Part shown: one piece after another, positions 41,471-52,553 of the stretch
Numbering within the stretch: position 1 is the first letter of the stretch
Layout: every line of letters begins with the position of its first letter
Assembly: GCA_030704615.1 (NCBI GenBank)
Contig: CM060733.1
Coordinates: forward strand, 76,174,907 to 76,238,906
Reading direction: 5' to 3'
Source: Takakia lepidozioides
Lineage: Eukaryota; Streptophyta; Takakiopsida; Takakiales; Takakiaceae
Length of the DNA stretch: 64,000 bases
Notes under the pieces: model-generated
Seen by the model: the letters and a program-made list of their open reading frames with translations, nothing else
What the model was told of the DNA's origin: nothing
The model's database searches: none
Position numbers and translations under genes: made by a program

Positions 41471-44400
41471 TCGTATCTGTGAGTGCCAGAAAAGAGTTAG
41501 TTGTAGCACTTGTGGTTTTTGCTTGAGAGAAACCAGGTTGTTATGCAAGGAACACCGTGGAGCTCTTGGTTGTTAGAAGCGGAGGCGATGTGGGTTACGA
41601 GGTGGTAGACCTTGGCATTCGATCTTCAGTTTCAGAGATGAAAGCACCACACTGCAGGTAATTCCAGAGCACCTTGATGGTTTCAGATTGTGTACATGCA
41701 TGAGCAAGCACGATTGGGAAGAGGACCAGTCAAAAGCAGGTTATAGTGGCTTTGGTGACAAAGCTGAGAACTGGACTTGGGAATGCGAGCTTTCATTGTG
41801 TGAAGGATTGCAAGACCAAGCGAAAGGGCTGATTTGGCTTGGGGCAAATCAGTGCACTTTGTGGAGTATGTTGAGATTGGGTTTCAATCTCAAGCTTCAG
41901 CATTGAGAGGGCTCTTGTCATGGCAAGAGCAGGGTTGGAACAGGAGCTAAGAGGTGCGGCAAGGCCATAGAATGTGCACCTAGGGTTTCAGAGCTTGGAA
42001 GAAGAGCTCTTGCACCACAAGAGGAGTGTCTTGTGGCTGGAAATGTAAGCCTTAGGGTTTCAGGAGCTTGGCAAGGGCTGTGGAGTGCTTAGTCTTGTCT
42101 TAGAGAGCATCAAGGAGCTAAGGAGCCAAGATAGGGGGCTGATACCTCTTGTGTGAAGAGGTTGCATGTGTGGAGCATGTATTCAGCTCATTGAAGCTTC
42201 CATCTTCAAGCTTGGAGGGCAAGCAAGGAAGAGGGAAGGGTTGACTTCCCTTATGTGAGAGCAATGCATGTGTTGAGCATGCTTTCAGTCTGTTGAAGGC
42301 TTGTACTTTCAGGTTTGGGAGTGCAAGAAAGGAAGGAAGGGGCTGGTTTCCTTGTAGGGCATGTGTGGAGCATGCTTCCAGCCCGCTGAAGCGTGTATTT
42401 TCAGGTTGGTGGGTGCAAGAAAGAAAGAAAAGGGGCTGATTCTCTGGTGGTGAGAGTGGGGCATGTGTGGAGCATGCCTTCAGTCCATTGGGCTTTTGTT
42501 TTCAAGCTTTAGAGAACTAGAAGAGAAGGTAAGGGGCTGATCTGCTCTTATGTGACAGTCCGACACTTGTAGAGCGTGTTCTGAGTTGGGGTTTCAACCT
42601 CAAGCCTAGATAGAGCATAGCTCTTGAAATGGCAGGTGTAGGGGGCTGGATTAGGCTCTAAGATAGACGCTATGGCCAAGGGAAACGCTTGAATGAGTGC
42701 TCACAAGGGCTGGAAACCAGCAAGGCTTGGTTGTTTGCCATTGAGTTTAGTGGCGTGTTTGGGTAGTCTAAGTGAGAAAGAAGGCTTGGTTTGTGGCAAC
42801 CATCTTCCTCATGGCTTAGGGCTACTATTGGTGGTGTGTGGGAGCCAAAAGAGCAAGAATACCTTGTTGATTTCTTCACAGCCGCCATAGCTCGGTGCAA
42901 AGAAGCCTAGAGTCCAAGAGACACAAACCCTAGTTTGGCGTGGCTAAACCCCTTGAGAAATGGCTAAACTGTCATGAGTGGCCTGTGGGGCTGTGACAAG
43001 CTGTGATGGGCTGTGACAGGCTGTGCCTTGTGGCCTGTGGGGCTGTGACGGGTTGTGACACGTTGTGATGGGCTGTGAGGGGCTGTGATAGGCTGTGCCA
43101 TGTGGCCTGTGGGGCTGTGACGGGCTGTGACGGGTTGTGGCGGGCTGTGTCAGGCTGTGCCCAGTGGCCTATGGGGCTGTGAGGGGCTGTGATAGGCTGT
43201 GCCCTATGGCCTGTGGGCTGTGACGGGCTGTGCCCAGTGGCCTGTGGCTTGTGGGGCTGTGACGGGCTATGAGGGGCTATGACAGGCTGTGCCCTGTGGC
43301 CTGTGGGGCTGTGACGGGCTATGAGGGGCTGTGACAGGCTGTGCCCAATGGCCTGTGGGGCTGTGACGGGCTATGAGGGGCTGTGACGGGCTGTGACAGG
43401 CTGTGGCGAGCTGTGATGGGCTGTGAGGGGCTGTGACAGGCTATGCCCAGTGGCCTGTGGGGCTATGACGGGCTGTGACACGCTGTGATGGGCTGTGAGG
43501 GGCTATGACAGGCTGTGGCGGGCTGTGACAGGCTGTGCCCTGTGGCCTTGTGGGGCTGTGAGGGGCTGTGAGGGGCTGTGACAGGCTGTGGCGGGCTGGG
43601 ACAGGCTGTGCCCTATGGCCTGTGGGGCTGTGAGGGGCTGTGAGGGGCTGTGACAGGCTGTGCCTGTGGCCTATGGGGCTGTGAGGGGCTGTGATAGGCT
43701 GTGGCCTTTGGGGCTGTGACCCTGAGACCTTTGTAGGGCTGTGACAGGCTGTGCCTGTGGCCTTTGGGGTTGTGATGGGCTGTGATAGGCTATGACATGT
43801 GGCCTTTGGGGCTGTGACAGGCTGCGGCCTGTGGGGCTGTGACCCTGTGACCTGTGTAGGGCTGTGACAGGCTGTGGCCTGTGTGGGGCTGTGACGGCTG
43901 TGACCAGTGAGCTGTGTGGGCTTGTGCTGGTCTGTGGTGGCCCGTGTTGACCCGTGGACGACCTGTGCTGACTCGTGGAGGCACTGGTGGACTGCCTAAG
44001 GACTGGCATGTGGTCTTGAAGGCCAAATTTTGAAGCTCGTGGAGGGCGGTTTGAGGAGTATCTTCATGATATTCCCATGGTCATGCAAGTGAGGGAAGAG
44101 AGGAGAGGAAGAGTGTTGGGATGAGGGCATGCTGGGGTTAGGCATTGCTTTAGCTTCTCTTCCTCGTAGTTTCGACCCTCTCATTAGGCCAAGACCTTTC
44201 CGTAGGTGGAGGCAAGAGTCAGTCCGGGTTTGGGCTGGGGTGTCATTGCAGGAGCAACACCGTGGAGTTGTTTTGGTGTGGGGGAGTTGTCGTTCTGATT
44301 TCTTGTGTTTGGATCCCCTCCATACCTGCATGCTTGACGGTGCGTCATGCTAGTTTTGTGTGGGCGCTTGTTTTTATAGGTGATTGGTCCGGATTTGATC

Positions 44401-44640
44401 ACCGGCCAGTCCTAGAGCATGCTGTCGATGGTGAGGCTGGGGTGATGACCAGCCAGACCATCATTGTTTCTCCTGTGGTGAGGTTGGAGGTGATGACCAG
44501 CCAACCATAGGAGTGCTTGCGGTGGATGCAGGTACAGGTGTAGGCTATGTTAGGAACTTAGTATTCCAAACCATAAGCCGCAATAGGTTCTCTACCCGGT
44601 TACCTTGTGGAGAGGGGGTTAGGGACATGTTCATGACCGG
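41471..44640 (+). other. A2 leader, long non-coding
   Basis: About 3.2 kb lie between primer site and gag. It includes diverged internal repeats of the form GAGCATG...TTCAG...TTGAAG (about 42130-42510), the minisatellite at 42970-43960, and the segment shared in inverted orientation with C. No ORF resembles a protein. The gag start codon is not certain; the open frame begins near 44641 without a clear ATG. Confidence 0.6.
42970..43960 (+). repeat. GGCTGTG minisatellite in A2 leader
   Basis: About 1 kb of irregular tandem units built from GGGCTGTGAC, GGCTGTGATA and GCCCTGTGGCCTGTGGG. A higher-order period is visible as the recurrent CCTGTGGGGCTGTGACGGG. It is open in some frames only by virtue of the repeat. 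Confidence 0.9.
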
Positions 44641-45955
44641 TTGAGTGTCAACACGGAGGTGCCACTAGTTGCTGGGGACAGTGTCGGTTCGAGCACTAGC
44701 GATACTAGTGGGTACACGAGACAAGGTGTGCGGTTTAGGCCACCTTCACCTCCTGTGTCTTCTACGGAAGGTTCTGATTCGGATTGTGAATCAGGAGGAC
44801 TCATACCGGCGGTGCAAGTTGTTTCTTTGCCATTGTTGTGGGACACAATGGAGGAGATGTATGGAGCTACCAAGGGGCCACGAAGGTACTCTGGGGTGGT
44901 GGGCACCATCGAGTTGGATGATTTTATCCAAGAGTTTGATAGTTGGTGTGATTTGCAACAAATGCGCAATCCACAACTATTTACGCATTTCATGGCATGG
45001 AAGGGGCTGTTTCAGCACCTTGAGGGGCCGCCTATAGATGATTACCATGAGTTCAAGCGGTGGCATGAGGTTGAGATCAAGGAGTGGATGATGTACTGGT
45101 CACCCGACTATGTCTCCATCACTAGGGGCACTAGAGCCACGAGGGCAGTGGCTACACCTGCCGCTGCACTGGCAGCTTCAGCAAGTAGTTGTGGGACTTG
45201 TGGGACTGGTGGTACAGTAGTTACGACATCCACCCAAGCCACTACCGCACCAGCACTAGTACCCGTGCCTGCCTTCAACCCTGTTGTGGAGTTCTTTGAA
45301 GAGTTGAGAGGGAACTACCAAGGGGTGAGGACAGAGAAGTTGCGGAGCTTGCAAGAGTTCCAACGAAAGCCAACCGAGAGCTTGAGGGAGGCTTTCACTC
45401 GCATGAGGCGCTTGATAAATGTAACCCATGGGGTTACGGAAGCTCAGGCAGTCCAATTCTGGTATGGGATATTGGACAAGGAGCTGAGGAGAAGGGTGCG
45501 GGATGCAACTCTCCTACAAGCGGCCCAACCCACCTTAGCAAATGTGTTTTTGCTGGCAGAGCGGATAGAGCTCAACATGGTGGAGGAACGAGGGATTTGC
45601 TAAGGAGACACCACGGGGTAGTGGTGCTCCTAGCCAACCACTACCTCAACGTGCTCAAGGCAACAAAGGGGCTCAAGTGAAGCTCAAGGAAGGGCAGAGA
45701 TGACCTCAGATGCAGGGGTCTCTCCCTTCATTTGCTGGCCAACAACGGGCGGATATGGTGTGCTGGACATGTGGAGGACCCCCTGTCAAGAAGGATTGCC
45801 CAGAGGGAGGCAAAGGGCCGGCACACGCACAGCCTGCACAGTTGCAGTGTGGGCATTGTGGCAAGCACGGGCATGGACAAGCCCAGTGTTATGGTTTGCA
45901 TCCTGAGTTGCGCCCAGGCCAGTTCCAAAGGAACAATGGTGGTCGGGGGTGAGGT
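44641..45955 (+). pseudogene. A2 gag, frameshifted
   Basis: An open frame to 45603 has the capsid blocks also seen in A1 (MYGATKGPRRYSGVVGTIEL, then VQFWYGILDKELRRRVRD, then LAERIELNMVEER). It extends farther upstream than A1 into a Ser/Thr-rich N-terminus. A shift near 45595 separates the knuckle part (45710-45952), with CWTCGGPPVKKDC and CGHCGKHGHGQAQC. In the first knuckle the His is Pro, which would weaken zinc binding. Confidence 0.8.
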
Positions 45956-46078
45956 GGAGCAGCCCCGAGAGGAGGAGGTGGCCAGCCACGAGGTGCAGGC
46001 CAATGGCAAGTTCAACATGGCCAAGGACGCGGAGGTCAGGGTGTTGACCAAGGCATGGCCAACCGGCTTCAGCAACTA

Positions 46079-47330
46079 GAGCAAAGGCTCGCTGCCATGG
46101 CTACAGCTTAGGTGGTACCGGCTCTAAGGCCAGATGGTCCACCTCCTGCTCCTGAGAGAGGAGATATGGGAGGCATGGGATTCATGTGTGGAGCAGCACT
46201 ACCACTAGTGCAAGTGGAGTCTGCTGCAACCGTGACTCGAGGAGCAGCACAAGTTCCTGAGCCATGAGGTACAGAGGTGGAGTTGGATCCACAGCGTGGG
46301 GAGGCAAGCCGTCAAGCTAGGCTTCCTCAGTCATTCACATTGGCGGAGACAGTGTCGACGCCATCCATGGCACCTAGTTCTCGCCCGACTGTTACCGAGA
46401 CGGAGGTTACTATGCCATTGGGGAGAGCTACATGGGTAGCACCACTACCTAGTGTTGTCAAGGCTACGGCAGCTAGTGTGCTGCTAGGAGCGACCACATC
46501 TATGTGCCAGGCTCCATTGTTCTCTGCTACCATGATTGCGACGCCGGGGGTAAGACCAGCTGAGGTGTTCAGGCAGGCAGCTACACTCTATGAGAGTGGG
46601 GAGGTTACTTCATCTTCTGCGGAGATAGTGGGAGGTGTAGTGCCGGAGGGATCCTCGGAGTTGAGGGTCAAGATTGCCACGACGGCGCCATGGCAAGCTG
46701 CAGCTGCCAGGTTGATGGAGCTGCCAGCTAGGCCAGCCATTGAGCGCGCCATGGTGACACCTGGAGTTGTCATGTTAGACAACCAGGATGGCATTTTCTG
46801 TTTGAGAGGACCGACAGGCAAGAGGCACCGGCCACTGCAAGTCTTGTTGGACTTAGGAGCTCAGCCATTGATGCTGGGCAGAGCTGCTATTGCAGGCTTG
46901 GGCCTCACGGAGGCGGATATGGAGCCTTGTCCTTTCCAGATACAGACGTCTCTGGGAGGATCGGAGCAGGCTCGGGGCATGACACGGCGTGAGTTGGCTA
47001 TCAGACTACGGCCGGATCACCCTACAGAGGGCTCAGTGATGCAAGCCAAGGCCATTGTGACAGACGCGGTCTCATACGATGTCCTGGTTGGTGGGGCAAT
47101 GTTGTACCCCATGGGCTTCACCCTGGATTTCTGGGAGGAGTCAGCTTCCTATAGGTCTGCATGGCAGTCAGGGGAGGGCCGGCGTGTGCAGCTCCCTGTG
47201 ACGTTCATAGGAGGAGTTGCGGTTGCCCGGCGAGGCAAGATGCCGACACTAGCAGCATTCACAGCGGCAGTGAGTTGGCCTAGAGAGTTGCTTGAGGGCA
47301 ACGCTCATGCCACCTCCAGGAGAGCAGGAT
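46079..47330 (+). pseudogene. A2 retropepsin-like protease region
   Basis: The long open part starts at about 46277 and follows A1 closely. The active-site block reads LLDLGAQPLMLGRAAIAGL: the codon after Asp is TTA (Leu) where A1 has TCG (Ser), a C-to-T change plus a third-base change. Asp-Leu-Gly is not a working retropepsin triad. A TAG near 46108 and a shift near 47310 add to the damage. Confidence 0.75.
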
Positions 47331-47544
47331 GACATGTATGGTATGGCGGAGTTGCCTACCATGGTTGCTCAAACTCCATTGTGGGGCACGAGCAAGGATT
47401 TGCAGCGGGATGCTGATCGACGGGTGCAACAAGCCTGGGTGGAGGCTTTTGTACCGTCAGGAGAGGAGGAGAGTGCGGGGATTGCACCAGGGCCACCTCA
47501 ATTGTCTCCAATGGACACCACACCTATTGTGTGGCAGTATCCGG

Positions 47545-48797
47545 ATGAAGGCATTTGTCTTCTGGACTTGTTTGGCGGGATCAGCACCGGATTGGCTGCT
47601 GTGTTAGAGGCAGGTGTACGAGTTCGTCGTTACCTGTATGTGGAGAGGGATGAGACTGCACGACGCGTTTCACTTTGCCATGTTGCTCAGTTGGTGCAGC
47701 GGTACCCTGAGTTGTTGTCGGTGTCTGCAATTCGTGGATATCAGCAGGCGTTGCCAGCAGACATTTCGTTGCTGGGGCCGCAGGATTTGGAGCGGGTTGG
47801 CTCCATTGATCTGGTAGTGGCAGGTCGGCCCTGCCAAGGGCATTCATCAGCCGGGCATGACAATGGATTGCGAGACTCGAGGTCAGGTCTGTTTTGGGAG
47901 ATGGTGCGGGTTTTGTGCCACTTGCAGCTTCATCAAGCTGTATCTCCAGCATACATCTTGGAGAATGTGCCACTGATGGGCGATTCTCGGGCCAGGGTGA
48001 TGGCCAGTGTGCATCAATTCCGGTCGTGGTTTGGGTCAGCAGTGTTGCTAGATGCAGCTACAGTGGGGTCACGGGCTCATCGTTCACGGCTATGGTGGAC
48101 TAACTTGATGCCACCTGCACTGCTCAAGCGTGCATTTGATGGGGTGCAGCGGCCAGCACATCTCACCGTGGATAGCATTCTGGACACAGGGAGGCAGTCT
48201 CAGCGTGTGAGACACGATGACCGTTCGCATTTGGCAGTGGTCAACAAGGTGGGTCAACCACGAGCAACATTACCTACACTGCTCAGCTTCCCAAGATCGC
48301 ATGCTTTCCGGGATAGTGGACCTGGCCTCATGTGGGATGCTCAGTTGCAACAGTTAGTGGAGCCTAATGCTGACGAGCGTGAGCGGGCAATGGGTTTTAC
48401 CACTGGTACCACGGCGGTGTCGTCTCTTTCTGAGGCATCACGTCGTCAAGTGTTGGGGCAAGCAATGGATCTCAATTGCTTGACCTGGATTATCAGCTTG
48501 GCTATGGCTGAGCAACGCTGAGTGCGGAGTACACTTTCCTCGATGGTCTCTCTGCCTACCGAGACGGTACAGGCAGTGAGTGGGGGCGAGCATGTGAGGA
48601 CCACGGGGTGCAGGCATCCATGGCACACGTGGTAGGTGCTTGAGGTTCAGAGGGAGTTGGCAGCCAAGGTGGCGATAAAAGATGAGGTTGGGGATTTTTC
48701 TCGGGTTGAGGAAGTCCTTGAGGATGAGATGATGGGGCAGGATGAGGCCTTGTCAGTGACTGAGCAGGTAGGAAGTACTGCTCAAGAGGTTGCAACA
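47545..48797 (+). CDS. A2 C5-cytosine DNA methyltransferase domain, motifs intact
   Basis: The open frame runs from 47292 to 48521. Motif I is LLDLFGGISTGLAAVLEAG, followed by YLYVERDETARR (motif II). Motif IV is GRPCQGHSSAGHDNGLRDSR with the catalytic Cys codon at 47832-47834. Motif VI is AYILENVPLMGD, motif VIII is AHRSRLWWTN, and the end blocks are ADERERAMGFTTGTT and SRRQVLGQAMDLNCLTW (motifs IX-X region). The enzyme class transfers a methyl group from SAM to cytosine C5. The end blocks and motif VIII look DNMT3/DRM-like rather than DNMT1/CMT-like; this is judged by eye. Two stops (TGA at 48520, TAG near 48632) lie after the core in the linker to the UAG site. Confidence 0.9.
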
Positions 48798-48806
48798 TAG
48801 CAACCA
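48798..48806 (+). promoter_or_regulatory. Candidate stop-codon readthrough site, A2
   Basis: TAG CAA CCA again, in the same phase as the methyltransferase frame before and the RT frame after it. It is identical to A1 at 25981-25989 although surrounding bases differ. Confidence 0.6.
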
Positions 48807-50342
48807 CTGGACGCGTCCTCTACCTCGAAGCCCACTAGACTTAAGGTTGCAGTTACGGAGGACAATTGGGAAACTGACATTGGACCCATTGTCACCGGAG
48901 GAGAGAGACGACATATACGGCGGTTCCTGAGGGCTTACAGGAATTGCTTTGCCTTCTGTTTGAATGACTTGGGAGCACTGAAGAGTCAAGAGATCCGTAT
49001 TGAGTTGGCCACTGACACGCCAATCTTTCGGAGACCCTATAGATATAGTGACATGGAGAGGTCTTTGATTCAGCTGAGGACTCAAGATCTCTGGGAGGCA
49101 GGTTTGGTGGAGCTCTCTGGTGGAGAGTATGCTTCAGCCACAGTAATGCCAGCCAAGAAAAATGTCTATGGCAATTGGACGGAGAGACGTATGTGCGGTG
49201 ATTACCGGCCTGTAAATCGTCAGACCAAGTCCGATAAGTATGCCATGCCAACACCAGAGGAGATCTTTGATGCCATCGGGCATGCTAAGGTCTTTAGCAC
49301 TTTGGATTTACGATCTGGATATCACCAGTTGCCAATCAAGGAGGCGGACAAGCAGAAGACGACATTCTGGGGGATCAATGAGCACAGCAATGATTGCCTA
49401 TATCAGTGGCGGTTCTTACCATTTGGGCTTAAGAATGCTCCTGCAGAGTTTCAGAGAGTCATGGATAGGATTCTAGCATGGGTGGACTTTGCTCGGTGCT
49501 ACATAGATGACATCATCATCTTTAATGTTATGATGGAGGAGCATGAGAGACACCTTCAGGTGGTATTGGAGCGCTTGAGAGCGCACGGATTGAAGTTCCC
49601 TGTCCTGAGACGACCTATCAGGGGGCGTCCCTTTCAGCTACATACGGATTGGAGCATGCTGGGGCTTGGAGCGGTGCTCACACAGGTGGATGATGAGGGA
49701 AGAGAGTTCGTAGTGGCTTATGCTAGCCGCTCGAACAACGCTGCAGAGGCTTAGTACAGTTCATATGAGGGAGAGTGCTTAGCTGCAGTGTGGGCCGTGG
49801 CACACTTCAGGTGCTCTATATACGGCAATCTTTTCACCCTTATCACGGATCACCAGCCACTCAAGTGGTTGATGGAGTCAGACAAGCTTACGGGGAAGCT
49901 TGCACAGTGGGCACTTATACTCCAGGAGTATGACTTTCAGGTTGTGCATCGACCGGGTTTGGTCAATCGGGATGCGGATGGATTGAGTCGCAATCCATGC
50001 ATGAGCCAGCAGGATGACACTGGAGCTCGGTGGCATGGTGAGACGGACGAGGAGATGGTGCCGGGATGGCACGCATCTGCATTTTTGTGTATCTTGGCAT
50101 CGGGAGGTCAGGTTGGACCTATAACAGGGATGAGTGTAGACGGAGTGTCTGAGGACCCTGAGGCTAGTGATGAGCTAGGTGGTGCCAGAGATATACATGA
50201 GGATTCGGCTGTGTTGGACTACCTCAGCACGGGAGACACGGCAGCCATTGTGACTGCCAGGTAGAGGGATCGGATCCTACAACAAGCCAAAAGGTTCAAG
50301 TGGGAGGGAATACACCTACTTCGAGTATGGAAGGATGGTCGG
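48801..50342 (+). pseudogene. A2 reverse transcriptase and RNase H, with internal deletion
   Basis: RT motifs as in A1 (MCGDYRPVNRQTK, STLDLRSGYHQLP, WRFLPFGLKNAPAEFQRVMD, CYIDDIIIF). At about 49598 the sequence jumps from LKF to the RNase H entry PVLRRPIRGRPFQLHTDW. About 310 bases present in A1 are missing, which removes the RT thumb and connection. RNase H then continues, with a TAG near 49752 and another near 50263. The RT finger and palm region is less damaged than in A1. Confidence 0.85.
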
Positions 50343-51632
50343 GTGAGGATTGTGCCTCACCCCACACAGCGTGCACGGTTAGTGCGGCATGCCCATGAGG
50401 AGTTGGGGCATTTTGGAGTGCGACGCACTCACAGTTTACTGCAAGGGCAATATTGGTGGCGTGGTATGCATACAAAGGTGCAACAGTTCGTGGCTAGGTG
50501 CATGGTGTGTGACAGGGTGCGTGCTTCATTCAACGCCCCTACACCACAGTTGCATCCTTTACCAATCATGGGATTGGCTACAGGTGGAGTCTTGACTTCG
50601 CAGGACCGTTGCCACTAACTATGCGCCACCACAGATTTGTGTTGGTGATGGTGGAGCACTTCTCCAAGTGGATTGAGTTAGTTCCATTGCCTGACAAGGC
50701 TAGTGAGGGGGCTGCGTATGCATTCTTGGATCGTGTGCTTAGCCAATTTGGTGCTCCAGCTGAGGTACTCACGGACCAAGGGAGAGAGTTCTTGGGGGAG
50801 TTTCAGGCTTTGTGTGATAAAGCCTTGATAGACCACTGCACCACTTCTCGGGATCATCCTGAGGCCGATGGCTTAGCAGAGAGAGTTGTTCAGACGGTGA
50901 AGAGGGTTTGCGCAAGTATGGCTTGCAGAAGGGACACCTAGGAGATTGGGATCTTCAAGTTCCTTGGTTAGCCATGGGCTACAGGTTCAGCAAACAAGCA
51001 TCACTTGCCTCCTTCTCACCATATTTCCTTCTCTTTGGCCGAGAGCCGGATTTGCCTGCAGCCATTCATAGGGACACTGCTCAAGTCCTTAACCTTGACG
51101 ATCCGGATGTGTGGGTACGTGCATGTGATCAGCGTGCAGAGTTGTTCAAGAAAGTCATGCCATGGCTTTTGAGAACCTTGCCATTGCACAGCACCGTGAT
51201 ACGTTGAGGTATGCCACTATACGTGGTGGAGGGTATCGTCCTGGGGTTCGGAGGTTTAGCCCTGGTGACTATGTTTATTTGCAGCAGACTGCTCCTACGA
51301 CTCTGGATGTTACTGCAGGGCGTGTTATTCTGAGGGTTCGAGAGGTGTTGCCCTCAGGGGTCCTGATCTTGGAGGGTCGGGATGGCATGACTTGGAAGGA
51401 CCATGTGCGTAATTGTGCGCCATGTCACCTTTCCAATGTCGATGGCAGAGTTGACCCAAACTTGGCAGTGGTACCTGCAGGTTTGAGGTGCATGCTCTGT
51501 GGGTCTGCCAAAGGGGCAGCCACCATGCTGGTGTGTGATCGATGCTCAAGGGGTTGGCATATGGGATGCTTGACACCACCTCTTGAGAAAGTTCCTGACG
51601 GAGATTGGTTGTGTCCACACTGCTCGAGATAG
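50343..51632 (+). pseudogene. A2 integrase and PHD finger, frameshifted
   Basis: The zinc domain (HEELGHFGVRRTH), core (LTDQGREFLGEF, then HPEADGLAERVVQ) and C-terminal part (RRFSPGDYVYLQQ) match A1. The PHD finger (CMLC, CDRC, HMGC, CPHC) is complete at about 51487-51629. Single-base changes near 50577, 50908 and 51170 split the frame into four. Confidence 0.82.
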
Positions 51633-51892
51633 TGGCAGTGGACATGACTGGAGGCAGCTAACAAGACATGGGAGGCCAAGCTCATAGGAGTCAATACATG
51701 AGATCCCAAGCTCAAGTTCACAGGTTGCAAGACGGCGACTAACGATGGGGGAACTCTTGCACCCGGCCTCTTGATCTATCGAGTTTGAGTGTAGTAGGGA
51801 TAGTGGTGGAGGACTTAGTGAGGCTATGGTCACTATCACATCTTGTGGCTACCTAGACTTAGAGGGACCTAAGCACCAGCTAGGGGGGCGAT
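51633..51892 (+). other. A2 3' untranslated region and polypurine tract
   Basis: It matches A1 29117-29375 and ends AGCTAGGGGGGCGAT directly before the LTR start TGTGTGGAC. Confidence 0.75.
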
Positions 51893-52387
51893 TGTGTGGA
51901 CTAGTGACTGCCATAGTGGGCAGCATAGTGGCAGCCTAGTGACTGACTAGTTGTAGCCTAGTGGTTGGACTAGTGGTGGACTAGTGGTATACTAGTGTGT
52001 GGTATGCACATGTGTTGTGTGGTTTTGGACAGCGATGTAGTTGTGTAGCGACATGTATGCGCACGACAGCTGTCAAGTTATTTTACCTCTAGTGTGAAAC
52101 TAGCTAGGAAATAGCTAGCTTTTACATATTGACATTTGGGATTGGCCCAAGTGTCAATCCAGGGGTCAAGGCAGATTTAGGCCCTGGAGTGGTTATCTTC
52201 ACGGCAAGCGCGGGAGGCTCATCTTTCTCGAGTTGAGCCTCACCGCGCCTAGCTATGGCGCCGTAGTGTGGATTCCCCATGGCGTGGGGTGCACTTGGCT
52301 TGACTTGTATTTGAGTGATGAGGTTATATATGCATGAGTTTATGCTTCAGATTTGTGAGCTCGTGCTTGTATTCTTCTTCTTTATCA
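51893..52387 (+). repeat. A2 3' LTR (complete unit, U then V)
   Basis: Part U (51893-52068) holds short internal repeats of the type GTGACTAGTTGTAGCCTAGTGG and ends GCGCACGACA. GC follows, then part V (52071-52387). The joint GACAGCTGTC is palindromic. V carries GCTCATCTTTCTCGAG (52217-52232), complementary to the primer site. Confidence 0.85.
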
Positions 52388-52388
52388 T

Positions 52389-52553
52389 TGTGTGGACTAG
52401 TGACTGCCATAGTGGGCAGCATAGTGGCAGCCTAGTGACTGACTAGTTGTAGCCTAGTGGTTGGACTAGTGGTATACTAGTGTGTGGTGTGCACATGTGT
52501 TGTGTGGTTTTGGACAGCGATGTAGTTGTGTAGCGATATGTATGCGCACGACA
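52389..52553 (+). repeat. Extra partial LTR (part U) at the A2 right end
   Basis: After one base (T at 52388) part U starts again at TGTGTGGACTAG and stops at GCGCACGACA. It lacks 11 bases of one small internal repeat relative to 51893-52068. The host gene D1 follows with the ATGG duplication. Confidence 0.88.

Larger units (their letters stand above)
41136..52553 (+). mobile_element. Retrotransposon A2: Ty3/gypsy with C5-methyltransferase and PHD finger
   Basis: A long copy with both genomic ends. The left end starts TGTCAAGTTATT (LTR part V) and the right end stops at GCGCACGACA (LTR part U). It is flanked by the direct repeat ATGG (41132-41135 and 52554-52557) within an otherwise continuous gene (D1). 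Order: V, primer site, a 3.2-kb leader with a minisatellite, gag, protease, methyltransferase, UAG, RT, RNase H, integrase, PHD, polypurine tract, U-V, U. The coding region is decayed by stops, shifts and one deletion of about 0.3 kb in RT. Confidence 0.92.

Noticed and set aside
43671-44026. ORFs in the A2 leader minisatellite (Ser/His/Gln-rich)
   Set aside because: Repeat-driven frames without conservation in copy C.
52466-52553. Last residues of the D1 ORF as part of the protein
   Set aside because: This stretch is antisense to LTR part U of A2; the gene sequence stops at 52554.
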